Shown: positions 10,284 to 19,652, counted from the stretch's first letter. The stretch is 32,380 nt of DNA from Eubacterium sp. (GCA_017533915.1 JAFWHX010000019.1:1-32380), one strand, 5' to 3'. The notes: generated by a model from the sequence alone, not told the origin. Numbers and translations are program-made.

Positions 10284-10311
10284 GGATATACTTATCTATA
10301 TGTATTATTGC

Positions 10312-10899
10312 TTACTTGATCGCACGGAATGTTCCGCTGATAGTAACGAATTTCTTGGCGCCTCTTGCTCTGACCCCGCTGATGCTGAACTTGTACTTAT
10401 AACCATATTTCAGCTTCTTGGAGTTCACAGATATTTTCTTTGATGAGTATTTCTTTACTGATACCACCTGATTCTTCTTACTGTCTTCTGTGTAGATCTT
10501 CACTGTGACAAGCTTTTCCCCTTCGGAATCAGTCCTGTAATGAACTTTTTTGTTGAACTTGAATGTGACATCTTTCTCATCCGGATCATAGCTCACATCA
10601 GTGATCGTCAGACCGCCGGTGCTTGTACTGTAGAACTGCGCATCAGGCTTGATCTCCGGAGCGATCTCTTCTTCTGCTTCATCTACAGCTTCCTCATCCT
10701 TATCTTCATCAGCTGCATCCAGAATTTCTGCTTCTTCTGTTTCTTCTGTCTGCAGAACTGCTGATTCCTGTTCGATCTCATCTTCAAGACTGACATCAGC
10801 AAATGCCGATACAGTTCCTGAAGTCATGATCAGAACCGCGGCTCCCAATACCGCGATCCGTCTCAGAAACCCGGCAGATCTGTTGTTACTCATCATCAT
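10312..10899 (-). CDS. Secreted protein, acidic N-terminus and basic beta domain
   Basis: No named family recognised. From the ATG at 10899 (AAGGG six bases upstream) it has about 195 residues. A Sec signal peptide is clear: arginines, then AVLGAAVLIMTSGTVSAFA with a cleavage-type AFA-D. Next comes a roughly 55-residue region dominated by Glu and Asp, then about 100 residues of likely beta structure (TGGLTITDVSYDPDEKDVT, FKFNKKV, VTISGTFRAIK) rich in Lys, resembling a bacterial Ig-like fold. It overlaps the upstream PepSY gene by 14 bases, so the two are translationally coupled, and it ends the operon at a strong terminator. No cell-wall anchor or catalytic motif is visible. Confidence 0.75.
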   Translation of the reverse strand: MMMSNNRSAGFLRRIAVLGAAVLIMTSGTVSAFADVSLEDEIEQESAVLQTEETEEAEILDAADEDKDEEAVDEAEEEIAPEIKPDAQFYSTSTGGLTITDVSYDPDEKDVTFKFNKKVHYRTDSEGEKLVTVKIYTEDSKKNQVVSVKKYSSKKISVNSKKLKYGYKYKFSISGVRARGAKKFVTISGTFRAIK

Positions 10900-11500
10900 A
10901 TTCCACCCTTCTTTCAATTACTGCGCCTGTCACGGCGTCGACAAAGAACTTGTAATCGACTTCACCGCTCTCAAACTCAGCTACATAAACCATAATGTTA
11001 TTTCTGTTATTGAGTCTTACTGCCTTGAACTCCGTTTCGTTTCTGTCAAGTCCTGTATCTGAAAGGACTATTTCCATTACCTGATCTACGCCTATGAACT
11101 GATCCGGGTCATCATACGCATCAGTATCACTGGCTCCATCATTTTCCGAAGATGCTCTGCTTGAAACGGTCTTTCGCACATTTATCACATCACCAGTCAT
11201 CCCATCGATGGTGCAGATAAACTGTACGTTATCATTTTTTTCTAAAGTAGAAAACTGTATCTTGTACTGAGGTTTGCCTTTTTTGTAGATCAGTTCTCTT
11301 TTGCTGATCGTAGCATTCTCAGCTTTTACTTCAGTAGTCTCGAGAGCAAACTCTACGGCTTGCTTCTCGTTTATGACAGGTGTCTGCTTTAATCCCTCAT
11401 TACCGCCTGTCGCAACGTAGTTCCTGAAAACAAAAATACCGATACTTGCTGTGAGCACTGCCACAGCTGTCACAAGTAAGATCTTGTTTCCGGGACTCAT
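10886..11500 (-). CDS. Membrane-anchored protein with two PepSY domains
   Basis: One N-terminal membrane helix (KILLVTAVAVLTASIGIFVF) followed by an extracytoplasmic region with two PepSY-like units: one with FALETTEV...ISKRELIYKKGKPQYKI...IDGMTGDVI, the other with QVMEIVLSDTGL...VDAVTGAVIERR. PepSY domains are known from YpeB and peptidase propeptides and are thought to inhibit or modulate peptidases. The ATG at 11500 has GGAGG eleven bases upstream; an ATG at 11527 is in frame but lacks a ribosome site. It is 72 bp downstream of the histidine kinase gene and overlaps the secreted-protein gene after it. Role in kinase signalling is inference. Confidence 0.82.
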   Translation of the reverse strand: MSPGNKILLVTAVAVLTASIGIFVFRNYVATGGNEGLKQTPVINEKQAVEFALETTEVKAENATISKRELIYKKGKPQYKIQFSTLEKNDNVQFICTIDGMTGDVINVRKTVSSRASSENDGASDTDAYDDPDQFIGVDQVMEIVLSDTGLDRNETEFKAVRLNNRNNIMVYVAEFESGEVDYKFFVDAVTGAVIERRVEYDDE

Positions 11501-11572
11501 GTCAGGCAATACCTCCACAGAGACCATGTTAAATATGTAATATTAAATTTCAATTAAAACTCTTTAATATAT

Positions 11573-12988
11573 CTAAATAAATGTGATCGTAAATCTTGTT
11601 CCGACATTTTTCACGCTTGAACACTCGATCGTTCCGCCGTGGGCTTCTACTATCAGCTTTACTATCGGAAGTCCAAGACCGAGGCTGTCAGCTCTGTAAG
11701 TCGCGTCCTCACGGTAGAATCTGTCAAAGATATGCGGGAGCGCTTTCTCATCGATACCGATACCGTCATCGCGGACGATGATCTTGATCTGTCTGTCAGA
11801 TCCATTCTGCGATTCTTCTGTATCTGTACCATCCTGAGATTGTCCTGCAACCGGCACTTCTTGCTTCACACTGAGATAGATCTTCCCTTTCTCTTTGCTG
11901 TACTTCACGGCATTCGTGATCAGATTGTCGTATATCCTGCTGAAGAACACAGGATCTGCATCCATATATATTCCTTCATCACAATCGATCTTTATTTCTA
12001 CGCCGTTCTCAGCTGCGAATCTCCTCTGGCGCTCACATGCTTCCTCAGCGAGCAGGCTTATATCTGTACGCTCTTTATTGAGCGTGAGCTTACCGTTATC
12101 TGCTCTGGCAAGTGTGAGCAGCTGTGAGACAAGCGACTGCATCTTCTTGGACTCGTCGTGGATAGTATTGAGCGATGCTTCTACTTCTTCTTTATCGTCG
12201 AGGTTCTCAAGAGCGTACTCACTCTGCATCATTATCACAGCTGTCGGCGTTCTAAGCTCATGGCTTGCGTCGTTGGTGAATCTCTTCTCATTCTGGAATG
12301 TCGTTTCCACCTTATCTAGCATATTATTGAAAACTCCGGCTGCTCTCAGGATCTCATCGTTGGAGCTGTCATCACCGTGAGGTATCCTGCGTGACAGGTC
12401 GCCCTTTTCTGTTATAGTCATGGCCGTATCTGTTATCTCTTTCAGCGGAAGAAATGCCCTTCCCGTGATGAGCAGACCTCCAAGTACGGCAAGCGCAAAC
12501 AGTATCGGGAAAATCGTAAGTGCAAATCTTACAACCATGAACAACTCAGAAGACATATCACGTATATCGGCAGAGATGATGCCTCTCACCCAGACGTCTC
12601 CTGTTCTCGGGTTCTGAAGCAGTCTGTCGTATACGAAATATTCATGCTCTCCATGTACTGGCCTGATCTCACTGTCGATGAATTCCACATCTTCAGGAAA
12701 ATCATCTGGCAGCAGCCCGCTTATATTCACGCCTTTGCTGTTGTAAACAGCAATAGACGAGCCATACCGGTGGTAATTGATATCGGGCCCGAAGAAGACC
12801 GTGCCGTCTGACAGAGAAATATCATCCGCCACTTGATCCACAGCGGATTTCAGCGAGTCCTTTGTCTTTTCTGTCACCATAACTGATCCTGCATACGACA
12901 TAGTCCATAGAGCTGTCGCGATAATAATGAGGATACCTATGGCGTACCAGATGGCTACTCTTGTTTTTATGGAAAGTCGCTTATTCAT
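11573..12988 (-). CDS. Sensor histidine kinase (HAMP-HisKA-HATPase)
   Basis: 471-residue class I kinase. Membrane helix about 11-30, an extracytoplasmic sensor region about 35-150 that I do not recognise, second helix about 151-176, HAMP about 177-230 (FLPLKEITDTAM), phospho-acceptor His243 in DASHELRTP, N-box DNLITNAVKY, G1 DDGIGID, F-box FDRFYRE, G2 GLGLPI. A polar insert (QDGTDTEESQNGSD) with a 27-bp repeat lies between the N and G1 boxes, a tolerated surface loop. It follows the response regulator by 16 bp, so the two are an operonic pair. AGGGA lies about eight bases before the ATG. Confidence 0.95.
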   Translation of the reverse strand: MNKRLSIKTRVAIWYAIGILIIIATALWTMSYAGSVMVTEKTKDSLKSAVDQVADDISLSDGTVFFGPDINYHRYGSSIAVYNSKGVNISGLLPDDFPEDVEFIDSEIRPVHGEHEYFVYDRLLQNPRTGDVWVRGIISADIRDMSSELFMVVRFALTIFPILFALAVLGGLLITGRAFLPLKEITDTAMTITEKGDLSRRIPHGDDSSNDEILRAAGVFNNMLDKVETTFQNEKRFTNDASHELRTPTAVIMMQSEYALENLDDKEEVEASLNTIHDESKKMQSLVSQLLTLARADNGKLTLNKERTDISLLAEEACERQRRFAAENGVEIKIDCDEGIYMDADPVFFSRIYDNLITNAVKYSKEKGKIYLSVKQEVPVAGQSQDGTDTEESQNGSDRQIKIIVRDDGIGIDEKALPHIFDRFYREDATYRADSLGLGLPIVKLIVEAHGGTIECSSVKNVGTRFTITFI

Positions 12989-13004
12989 GCAATGATCCCT
13001 GAAA

Positions 13005-13670
13005 TCATCTGATCACATAACCCTGGCCGCGGACAGTCTGTATCAGCTTGTTGTCGTGGCCTTCATCGATCTTCTTGCGAAGATATCTTATATACACGTC
13101 GACCATGTTGGACGCACCCTCATAGTCATAGTCCCAGAGGTGTTCTTCGATATTCTCCCTCGAGAGAACTACGCCCTTGTTCATTACAAGCATCTCCAGC
13201 AGAGCGAATTCCTTTGCTGAAAGGTCGATGTTCTCACCTGCCCTCGTGACTGTCTTAGCACCGGAGTCTATCACAAGATCATCAACTTCATACCTGTTTG
13301 TATGCTTTCCGGCATTTTTCCTTGTTATCATCCTGATCCTCGCCATCAGTTCATCGAATGAGAATGGTTTTGTCAGATAATCATCCGCGCCCAGATCCAG
13401 CCCGTGCACCTTGTCCTCGACAGCGTCACGCGCAGTAAGCATGAGCACCGGAGTATTGTCTCCTTTCGACCTCATGTCATTCAGAATATCAAAGCCGGTC
13501 CTTCCTGGAAGCATTACATCTAACAGAACCGCATCATATTCAGAAACATCAAGATAATATGACACCTCGTCTCCGTCCATACACGAGTCTACGCTGTAGC
13601 CTTGTTTCTTGAGATGCTTTACAATGACATTATTAAGATTTTCCTCATCCTCGACAACAAGAATCCTCAT
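13005..13670 (-). CDS. OmpR/PhoB-type response regulator
   Basis: 221 residues. The receiver domain has the acidic pocket VEDEE, phospho-acceptor Asp51 in LLDVMLPG, Thr79 in LMLTARD and Lys101 in YLTKPF. The C-terminal winged helix shows LSAKEFALLEMLV and the closing VDVYIRYLRKKID...IQTVRGQGYVIR. The ATG at 13670 has GGGGG upstream. It heads the unit regulator-kinase-PepSY-secreted protein. Targets are unknown; the secreted-protein gene upstream is a natural candidate. Confidence 0.96.
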   Translation of the reverse strand: MRILVVEDEENLNNVIVKHLKKQGYSVDSCMDGDEVSYYLDVSEYDAVLLDVMLPGRTGFDILNDMRSKGDNTPVLMLTARDAVEDKVHGLDLGADDYLTKPFSFDELMARIRMITRKNAGKHTNRYEVDDLVIDSGAKTVTRAGENIDLSAKEFALLEMLVMNKGVVLSRENIEEHLWDYDYEGASNMVDVYIRYLRKKIDEGHDNKLIQTVRGQGYVIR

Positions 13671-13702
13671 TACTAAACCCCCGGTACATAAATGCCGAAC
13701 AG

Positions 13703-13708
13703 ATTATA
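13703..13708 (-). promoter_or_regulatory. -10 element of the response-regulator operon
   Basis: Minus-strand TATAAT about 33 bases upstream of the regulator ATG, in the short gap after the preceding terminator. No good -35 is visible at 16-18 bases upstream, which would fit an activator-dependent (possibly autoregulated) promoter, but that is inference. Confidence 0.5.
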
Positions 13709-13732
13709 CTAAATCATTTTAATAATACCACT

Positions 13733-13765
13733 AAAAAGGATCCGATGAAAGATATCATCGGATCC
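13733..13765 (-). terminator. Intrinsic terminator of the large secreted-protein gene
   Basis: Perfect 11-base arms GGATCCGATGA / TCATCGGATCC around a six-base loop (13738-13765), followed on the minus strand by TTTTTAG. It separates the large secreted-protein gene from the response-regulator operon. Confidence 0.85.
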
Positions 13766-13793
13766 ATTTGCGTTTTATGATCTATGCAGTTTT

Positions 13794-15149
13794 CTACCTG
13801 CATCTTACCTTTTTCTTATATGTCTTGGACCAGCCGCCGTACTTCTTGCTCCTGCATGACTTGATCCTTATAGTTATCTTCTTTCCTTTCTTCTTTCCCC
13901 TGCAGGTGAATGTCTGGGAATAACTCTTCTTGTTGCCGCCTTTCCAGACGCCAAGACCGTGGATCGTATCAATGCGGATGCCAGCAACTCCCTGCTTCTT
14001 GGAGAACTTAGTCGTGACTTTGAATCTCGTATACCAGTATCTGTATGTGTGATACAGTGCTTTCCTTCTTACGATCACACCGGTCCTCTTGTTGTACCAG
14101 ATCCTCCATGCATACTGGACCCTGTACTTATGGCAGTACTGTTTGACTTTCGAGATATCGATCTTCTTTACTTTCGGCTTCTTGTAAGCGGTCTTGATCG
14201 TTTTGGCAGATGATGCATTTCCAGTCTGCCTTCCTGTAAACGTGAACGTTTCGCCTCCGTAAGTGAATGTCTTGCCAAGCATCAGTCTGACCTGATATGT
14301 GGTGTTTGCTTTCAGGCCCTTTTTCTCATATGTCGTGTATGAATCGTCCATGCGGTAAACATATTCACTCCAATTGCCGCCCTTCTTCCTGTAGTCCATG
14401 AACATTGTGAGATATTCGTCTGAATTGCTGTAATATGTACTGTCGGTATACTGATAAGTGAACTTGGTGATATAAGTATAGTAGTTGCTCAGGCTGTTGG
14501 ACACTTTCTGATAGATATACGTAGGCACCTTTTTGACGATCGCATACCTTGTCTCCACACCATCTGTCAGAGCAACATAGAGAGTATGATATCCGACCGT
14601 GAAGTATTTCATATCAAGTATCTTGCTGAACTGTAGCTGGTCGCTTCCTGTAAGTGACGTGATGTGGATGAGGTCGTCCAGATCGCTGACGTCGTTATAA
14701 TCATCAGCGATATATATATCCGTGTATCTGTATGATGTTTCTGAAAGATCGGCGCTTTGAACGATAACGCTTCCGTTCTCGTCAGGATCAGAAACGTATA
14801 TGAACTGACCTGTATCATCATAAGCATCATTCAACTTGATATCACTGAGCGATCCGCTGCATACAGCAGATTTCTTATTGATATCAGTTTCCATAACAGG
14901 TTCTGACGGTGCTGATTCATCATCATTTTCCGTGATGATCCCGTTATCGACTCCGAACTTTGCATCAAGCTCAGCCACAGCCTTCTCCCTGTTGGCTTTG
15001 ACCTCATCTTCAGAAAGCTCCACGACCTTTTCGCCGATCTCATCATCAGCAGCGAAGACCGCACTTTCGAACAGCGGAATACATGTAAAAGCCATGGTAA
15101 AACAGAGCGTCAATATACTCCATTTCTTAACAGTAACTTTCATGTTCAT
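13794..15149 (-). CDS. Large secreted protein with highly basic C-terminus
   Basis: Not assignable to a named family. About 451 residues. Signal peptide: KVTVKKW then a hydrophobic stretch to FESAVFAADD (Ala-x-Ala cleavage likely). The mature N-terminus is acidic (VVELSEDEV..., then a run containing ENDDES). The middle (about 130-320) is Tyr/Thr-rich beta-like sequence resembling fibronectin type III units (LKANTTYQVRLML). The last 129 residues contain about 42 Lys/Arg against two Asp, many aromatics and four Cys. AGGAGG precedes the start by ten bases from this ATG, or seven from an in-frame TTG at 15152. It is a separate transcription unit between comEC and the regulator. A surface or wall-polymer/DNA-binding role is speculation. 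Confidence 0.75.
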   Translation of the reverse strand: MNMKVTVKKWSILTLCFTMAFTCIPLFESAVFAADDEIGEKVVELSEDEVKANREKAVAELDAKFGVDNGIITENDDESAPSEPVMETDINKKSAVCSGSLSDIKLNDAYDDTGQFIYVSDPDENGSVIVQSADLSETSYRYTDIYIADDYNDVSDLDDLIHITSLTGSDQLQFSKILDMKYFTVGYHTLYVALTDGVETRYAIVKKVPTYIYQKVSNSLSNYYTYITKFTYQYTDSTYYSNSDEYLTMFMDYRKKGGNWSEYVYRMDDSYTTYEKKGLKANTTYQVRLMLGKTFTYGGETFTFTGRQTGNASSAKTIKTAYKKPKVKKIDISKVKQYCHKYRVQYAWRIWYNKRTGVIVRRKALYHTYRYWYTRFKVTTKFSKKQGVAGIRIDTIHGLGVWKGGNKKSYSQTFTCRGKKKGKKITIRIKSCRSKKYGGWSKTYKKKVRCR

Positions 15150-15273
15150 CAAAATCTCGCCTCCTTATAAAAAGGGATGTCTTCTATAAGCACATATTAT
15201 CACAAAATAAAACATATATCCATTTATACTTTTATTACTTTACCATAAAAAAGCATTTATTTAGTGAGCAGAC

Positions 15274-15288
15274 TGCACACCGGGTGCA
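15274..15288 (-). terminator. Weak hairpin after comEC
   Basis: TGCAC/GTGCA arms with a five-base loop lie directly after the comEC stop, with AGTGA/TCACT just outside. A minus-strand run of six T is about 25 bases further on, so termination here is plausible but weak. Confidence 0.35.
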
Positions 15289-15289
15289 T

Positions 15290-17599
15290 TCACTTTATCC
15301 GATCCCCCATTTTGCATACTGACAGTCCCTTTCTTGTTCTTCGGATACCGACCGCCCCATCGATATCTGTCCGGAGAACCACTGCTCCACAGGCCTTGAG
15401 TCTTTCTATCGCTTCATCTGACGGATGTCCGTAAGTGTTGTTTTTTCCGACTCCGATCAAAGCCACTTCAGGCGAGACAGCTTCCAGAAATTCTTTTGTG
15501 CTGCTGTATCTGCTTCCGTGATGACATACTTTCAGGACATCACAATCCAGCACATCAGTGCCTCTGTATCTTTCTACAAGAGCATGCTCGCCTTCCTCAC
15601 CAATATCTCCTGTTATCAGCATAGTGATGCCGTTTATATGCACTTTGAAAATTAGACTGTTCTTGTTCTCATCATCTGTATTCGGATCCCGGATATCAGG
15701 CCATATTATATCGATCCTGCTATTATTAAATGATATTACATCACCCTTCTTTCCTTCTTTTATGATCCTCCTGACCATCCCCTCCTCCGCCAGTTCTTCA
15801 ATCCCTTTGTAATGGTCAGTATGAAGATGTGTGGCAAGCGCAAGATCGACTTTTCGTATCCCGTTCTTAAGAAAGTATGGCTTTAGAGTTTTCTTCCCCA
15901 CATTGTAGTTCTCGTTCCCTCCGCCGTCGATGATCACATTGATACCCCCGGATCTGAGATGCACACAGTCACCCTGTCCGACGTCTGCCATCACTATATC
16001 TGCCCTGTCGAACGGAGATATCGACATCAGGAATGAGAGAAAGATCACAACTGCTTCCGCAGTGATCTGCGGTATGATCATTTTCATATCTTTCCGGCGC
16101 CTCGCGATCATAAAGCTTTCAGAGCAGAACAGAGCTGTCATTCCATAATATGCAGCCACTATAAACAACGGCGGTGAAACCACATCCGGCGACAGAAGAT
16201 CGATATCTGAGAACCGTTCGTTCAAAATGATCATGGATCCTGCCGCATATTCGAGTATACGGCTGAAGGGAACAAGCATGACATCATATCCGAGACATTG
16301 TGATATCAGATATAAAGGCATTGATGAAGCGGAAAGTGTTACGATCACAGACAGCAGTAAAACAACTGGTATATTAATGATCACAGCGCCTAAGGCAACT
16401 GTATTGAATGTGTATGCGATATAAGGTACCAGTCCTGCCTGCACTGCCAGTGATGTTTTGATACTGTCAGGGAGCCAGTCCGGAAGATGACGCTTTATGA
16501 CCGGATATAAGACTCCGATCGAGAGCGCTGCCAGATATGACATTATGAATGACGTGTCGTACAAGGCATATGGATTGCTTATCAGCACGAGCATGCTCAC
16601 GAAGCCCAGTGACGTCAGAAGATCGAACCTCCTGTCCAGCCTTTCTCCTGTTTCCATCAAAAAAATGACTGCCGCCGCTCTTGTGACAGATGCTGTCCAG
16701 AGCGTCATAGTGCCGTATACAGCCAATATCGCAATAAATACTCCTGTCATCCCTGCTATAGGAGTTCTTCTTCTCAATGTCCTGAATATAGAGTACAGCA
16801 GGCCTATATGCAGTCCGCTGACTGCAAGCACGTGCGCAGTTCCGTTGCTTCTGAAGTCATCCTTCATTTCCTCATCCATACTGTTTGTATCTCCAAAAAG
16901 GACACCTCTTAGAAGTGCTTCCGTTTTATCATTCGTTTCATTGCATAATGCTCCGATAAATCCTTCCCTGAAACTTATCACCCTCCTTCTCACTGCACCC
17001 AATACACTGCCGTTCTCTTTTATGACCCTGATGTTGTTTGTTGAACAGATCAGGCCGATGCCCCTGCCTCTGAGATAAGTTCTATAGTCAAAGCACCTCG
17101 GATTCCTTGCGCCTTCAGGCACATCCAGCCTTCCTCTGAACTCGATCACGCTTCCGGTAAGCTGCCAGAGATCTCCTGACGTATTTTCATAACAGGACAG
17201 CAGGCAATCCATATCGTCGAGCCTTTTATATCTGTCCTGCGTATCTATTATCCTGACAGTAAGCTTCGGCACTGATTCTTTTTTATGATCAGCTCTGATC
17301 ACTTCGGCTCTGACCAACATTGCTTCATCGCTGTCGATCCTGCCTGATAAGGAGCCATAGACGCTTTGCTGCAAGGCCATACGAATCGATCCTGAAAGCA
17401 TTGCGACAGTACATGCCAACAGAATCGTTCTGATACCGGTGACATCATACTCAGGCTTCAAATAGAGAACACAAACACATGCAAAACCTGCCAGTATGAT
17501 AATTACAGCTATGAAAGCGCCTGCATTTTCCGCAATGATTCCAAGGATCATAGCGGCAGATACCCATAGCAGCCTGCGCCTCATTAATAACGATCCCAT
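15290..17599 (-). CDS. comEC: ComEC/Rec2 DNA-uptake channel protein
   Basis: Membrane channel that imports single-stranded DNA during transformation. 769 residues with the full domain order: two N-terminal helices, an OB-like DUF4131 region (about 60-200, FRGRLDVPEGARNPRCFDYR), the Competence domain of multiple helices (about 225-500, with GTAHVLAVSGLHIGLLY), then a metallo-beta-lactamase-like domain (from about 535: ADVGQGDC, zinc motif HLHTDH at about 591-596, VCHHGS, YGHPS). The ATG has GGGG about eight bases upstream. No comEA or pilus genes are in the window, so competence is not shown. The gene looks intact. Confidence 0.94.
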   Translation of the reverse strand: MGSLLMRRRLLWVSAAMILGIIAENAGAFIAVIIILAGFACVCVLYLKPEYDVTGIRTILLACTVAMLSGSIRMALQQSVYGSLSGRIDSDEAMLVRAEVIRADHKKESVPKLTVRIIDTQDRYKRLDDMDCLLSCYENTSGDLWQLTGSVIEFRGRLDVPEGARNPRCFDYRTYLRGRGIGLICSTNNIRVIKENGSVLGAVRRRVISFREGFIGALCNETNDKTEALLRGVLFGDTNSMDEEMKDDFRSNGTAHVLAVSGLHIGLLYSIFRTLRRRTPIAGMTGVFIAILAVYGTMTLWTASVTRAAAVIFLMETGERLDRRFDLLTSLGFVSMLVLISNPYALYDTSFIMSYLAALSIGVLYPVIKRHLPDWLPDSIKTSLAVQAGLVPYIAYTFNTVALGAVIINIPVVLLLSVIVTLSASSMPLYLISQCLGYDVMLVPFSRILEYAAGSMIILNERFSDIDLLSPDVVSPPLFIVAAYYGMTALFCSESFMIARRRKDMKMIIPQITAEAVVIFLSFLMSISPFDRADIVMADVGQGDCVHLRSGGINVIIDGGGNENYNVGKKTLKPYFLKNGIRKVDLALATHLHTDHYKGIEELAEEGMVRRIIKEGKKGDVISFNNSRIDIIWPDIRDPNTDDENKNSLIFKVHINGITMLITGDIGEEGEHALVERYRGTDVLDCDVLKVCHHGSRYSSTKEFLEAVSPEVALIGVGKNNTYGHPSDEAIERLKACGAVVLRTDIDGAVGIRRTRKGLSVCKMGDRIK

Positions 17600-17636
17600 A
17601 TCTTATTCCCCGATAATAATCTGACTTTTATCATAT

Positions 17637-17665
17637 AAAAAAGCAGCCAGCGTGATGCTGACTGC
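17637..17665 (-). terminator. Intrinsic terminator after nfo
   Basis: Minus strand GCAGTCAGC/GCTGGCTGC arms (one G-U pair) around a five-base loop, followed by six T. It separates nfo from comEC. A second, looser inverted repeat (TGTGCC/GGCACA) lies between it and the nfo stop, near 17687-17715. Confidence 0.75.
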
Positions 17666-17744
17666 CTGATCTGCATTTATTATCATGTGCCCGAGCCTTA
17701 AGCTTATGGCACACATTTCTAATCGTCGTTTTGTTTTCATCCGA

Positions 17745-18575
17745 TCATTTCATCCATTCGCGAATCATAGCTATCTCGCGGGTGTATCCTTTATCGTCAT
17801 TCGGCGTCTCAAGAATGAACGGCTTGCCCTGTAACGCCGGGTGCGTGACCACACGCCTGAGTGCCTCTTCGCCGATCTCGCCCTGTCCGATCTTCTGGTG
17901 GCGGTCTTTGTGGCTTCCACAGGTGTTCATGCTGTCGTTCAGATGTACTGCCTTCAGACGGTCTAATCCGATCACATGATCAAAATCTTCGAGGACCCCG
18001 TCAAGATCGTTCACTATATCGTATCCTGCATCCCATACATGGCATGTATCAAAGCAGACTCCGAGCTTCTCATTGTGATCTACCTTGTCTATTATATCGC
18101 GCAGCTCTTCAAATGTACGGCCTACCTCACTGCCCTTCCCGGCCATCGTCTCAAGAAGCACAGTAGTTGTCTGGTCTGCTTTAAGATGCCTGTTCAAAGC
18201 GCCTGCAATAAAGTCTGTTCCTGCTTCTGCGCCTTGTCCCACATGACTTCCCGGATGGAAGTTGTAGTAGTTTCCCGGCAGATATTCCATACGGTCAAGA
18301 TCATCTGCCAGCATGTTCTCAGCGAATTCCCTGATGTCTTCCTTTGCTGCGCACAGATTCATCGTATAAGGAGCATGTGCTACGAGCAGCCCGAAGTTAT
18401 TCTCCTTCATTAAGCTGAGCAGTTCATTCACATCATGCTCGTCAATGTCTTTTGCTTTTCCGCCGCGAGGATTTCTGGTAAAGAACGCGAATGTATCGCC
18501 GCCAAGCTCCAGTGCTTTATTCCCCATTGCGAGAAATCCGGCTGAGCTTGAAACATGGTTTCCTATATGGATCAT
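17745..18575 (-). CDS. nfo: Deoxyribonuclease IV (AP endonuclease)
   Basis: Zinc-dependent AP endonuclease of base-excision repair. 276 residues. Metal-site signatures are present: [10 protein letters not shown] at the start, [68 protein letters not shown] and FILETPNDD. The TIM-barrel family and length match well. GGAGG lies about ten bases before the ATG, inside a 20-bp gap from the upstream oxidoreductase, so the two are co-transcribed. An intrinsic terminator follows. Confidence 0.95.
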   Translation of the reverse strand: MIHIGNHVSSSAGFLAMGNKALELGGDTFAFFTRNPRGGKAKDIDEHDVNELLSLMKENNFGLLVAHAPYTMNLCAAKEDIREFAENMLADDLDRMEYLPGNYYNFHPGSHVGQGAEAGTDFIAGALNRHLKADQTTTVLLETMAGKGSEVGRTFEELRDIIDKVDHNEKLGVCFDTCHVWDAGYDIVNDLDGVLEDFDHVIGLDRLKAVHLNDSMNTCGSHKDRHQKIGQGEIGEEALRRVVTHPALQGKPFILETPNDDKGYTREIAMIREWMK

Positions 18576-18595
18576 GTTTGAGAGTCCTCCGTACG

Positions 18596-19594
18596 CTATG
18601 CCTGCATCGCTCTTGCCGCCCAGTTAGGATCTTTGATCTGCTGGCGCGCGACGCCGATCAGGTCTGCCTTGTACTCAGCCAGCATCTGGTTCGCAAATTC
18701 CGGTGTGCGGATGCCTCCGGTCAGTACGACCGGAACGCCAACGTTTGCTTTGATCGTTTCAGTTATGTCGCTGAAATAGCCTGGCTGGCGGTTCGACGGA
18801 TTTACGAATCCGCACATGCCGCCTGATATATCAAGAAGATTTACTCCTGCGCGGATAAATACATCGCAGGCTCTTACGGCTTCAGCGTCCATGCTGCCGC
18901 CCTGTTTGTAGTCGCTCGCGCCGAACCTTAACGAGATGCAGAACTCAGGACCGACTGCAGTACGTACGCTCTGGATTATCTCTCTTATGAAGCGGACGCG
19001 TCCCATTATGTTCTTCCCGGTATAGAGGTCGTTACGCTTGTTTGTCAGCGGTGAATAGAATTCATTCAGGAGATATCCGTGGGCAGCATGGATCTCAACA
19101 CCGTCAAAACCTGCCATTTTTACTCTTACGGCAGCCGTCGTGAAAGCTGCTTTGATATCGTCCATCTGATCCATATTCATAGGTTCAGGATGAAGCCTGG
19201 TCTTGGCGCCAGGACTGAGATTGAGAGCAGAACTTGGTCCCATCAGAGGCTCACCTGTGATCTTTGGATCGCCGGAGCTTCCGCAGTGATTGATCTGGCA
19301 GAATATCTTGCTTCCATTCCTGTGAACTACGTCAACAACACGTTTAAGACCTTCAATATCACTATCCCTTGAAACTGATATCTGGCCTTCACTTGCCTTG
19401 CCGTTCTGCAGGACATAGCAGTGTTCCATGATAACAAGGCCGATACAGCCTGTTCTGGTCATCATATCATAATGGTTTACAATAATATCGTTAACTTCAC
19501 CATTAACTGCTTTATCGATGCAGACCGGCGGAAGTACCAGTCTGTTCTTGAGCTCTACATTGCCTACCCTGATCGGGTCTCTTAAAGTCGTCAT
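18596..19594 (-). CDS. Old-yellow-enzyme family NADH:flavin oxidoreductase (short form)
   Basis: FMN-dependent TIM-barrel oxidoreductase. The 332 residues cover only the OYE barrel: [15 protein letters not shown] at the start, the flavin/substrate histidine region [23 protein letters not shown] followed by SPLTNKRND (a hallmark of the bacterial 2,4-dienoyl-CoA reductase/OYE group), and [12 protein letters not shown] near the phosphate-binding end. The C-terminal [4Fe-4S] and NAD-binding domains of the long family members are absent. AGGAG precedes the ATG. It lies 92 bp downstream of a flavodoxin-ferredoxin gene, a possible electron partner, and 20 bp before nfo. The substrate is unknown. Confidence 0.88.
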   Translation of the reverse strand: MTTLRDPIRVGNVELKNRLVLPPVCIDKAVNGEVNDIIVNHYDMMTRTGCIGLVIMEHCYVLQNGKASEGQISVSRDSDIEGLKRVVDVVHRNGSKIFCQINHCGSSGDPKITGEPLMGPSSALNLSPGAKTRLHPEPMNMDQMDDIKAAFTTAAVRVKMAGFDGVEIHAAHGYLLNEFYSPLTNKRNDLYTGKNIMGRVRFIREIIQSVRTAVGPEFCISLRFGASDYKQGGSMDAEAVRACDVFIRAGVNLLDISGGMCGFVNPSNRQPGYFSDITETIKANVGVPVVLTGGIRTPEFANQMLAEYKADLIGVARQQIKDPNWAARAMQA

Positions 19595-19652
19595 TCTTTT
19601 TCTCCTTATTATTCTATATATCAGATCTGTATTAATTAACGTTTTATAAGCC

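Noticed and set aside
15150-15289. Promoter for the large secreted protein
   Set aside because: Several A/T-rich candidates (e.g. GATAAT near 15200) but no convincing -35 pair; not reported as a feature.
17687-17715. Inverted repeat TGTGCC/GGCACA downstream of nfo, considered as a riboswitch or small RNA
   Set aside because: Short, interrupted and lying between a stop codon and a good terminator; most likely incidental or part of the 3' end.
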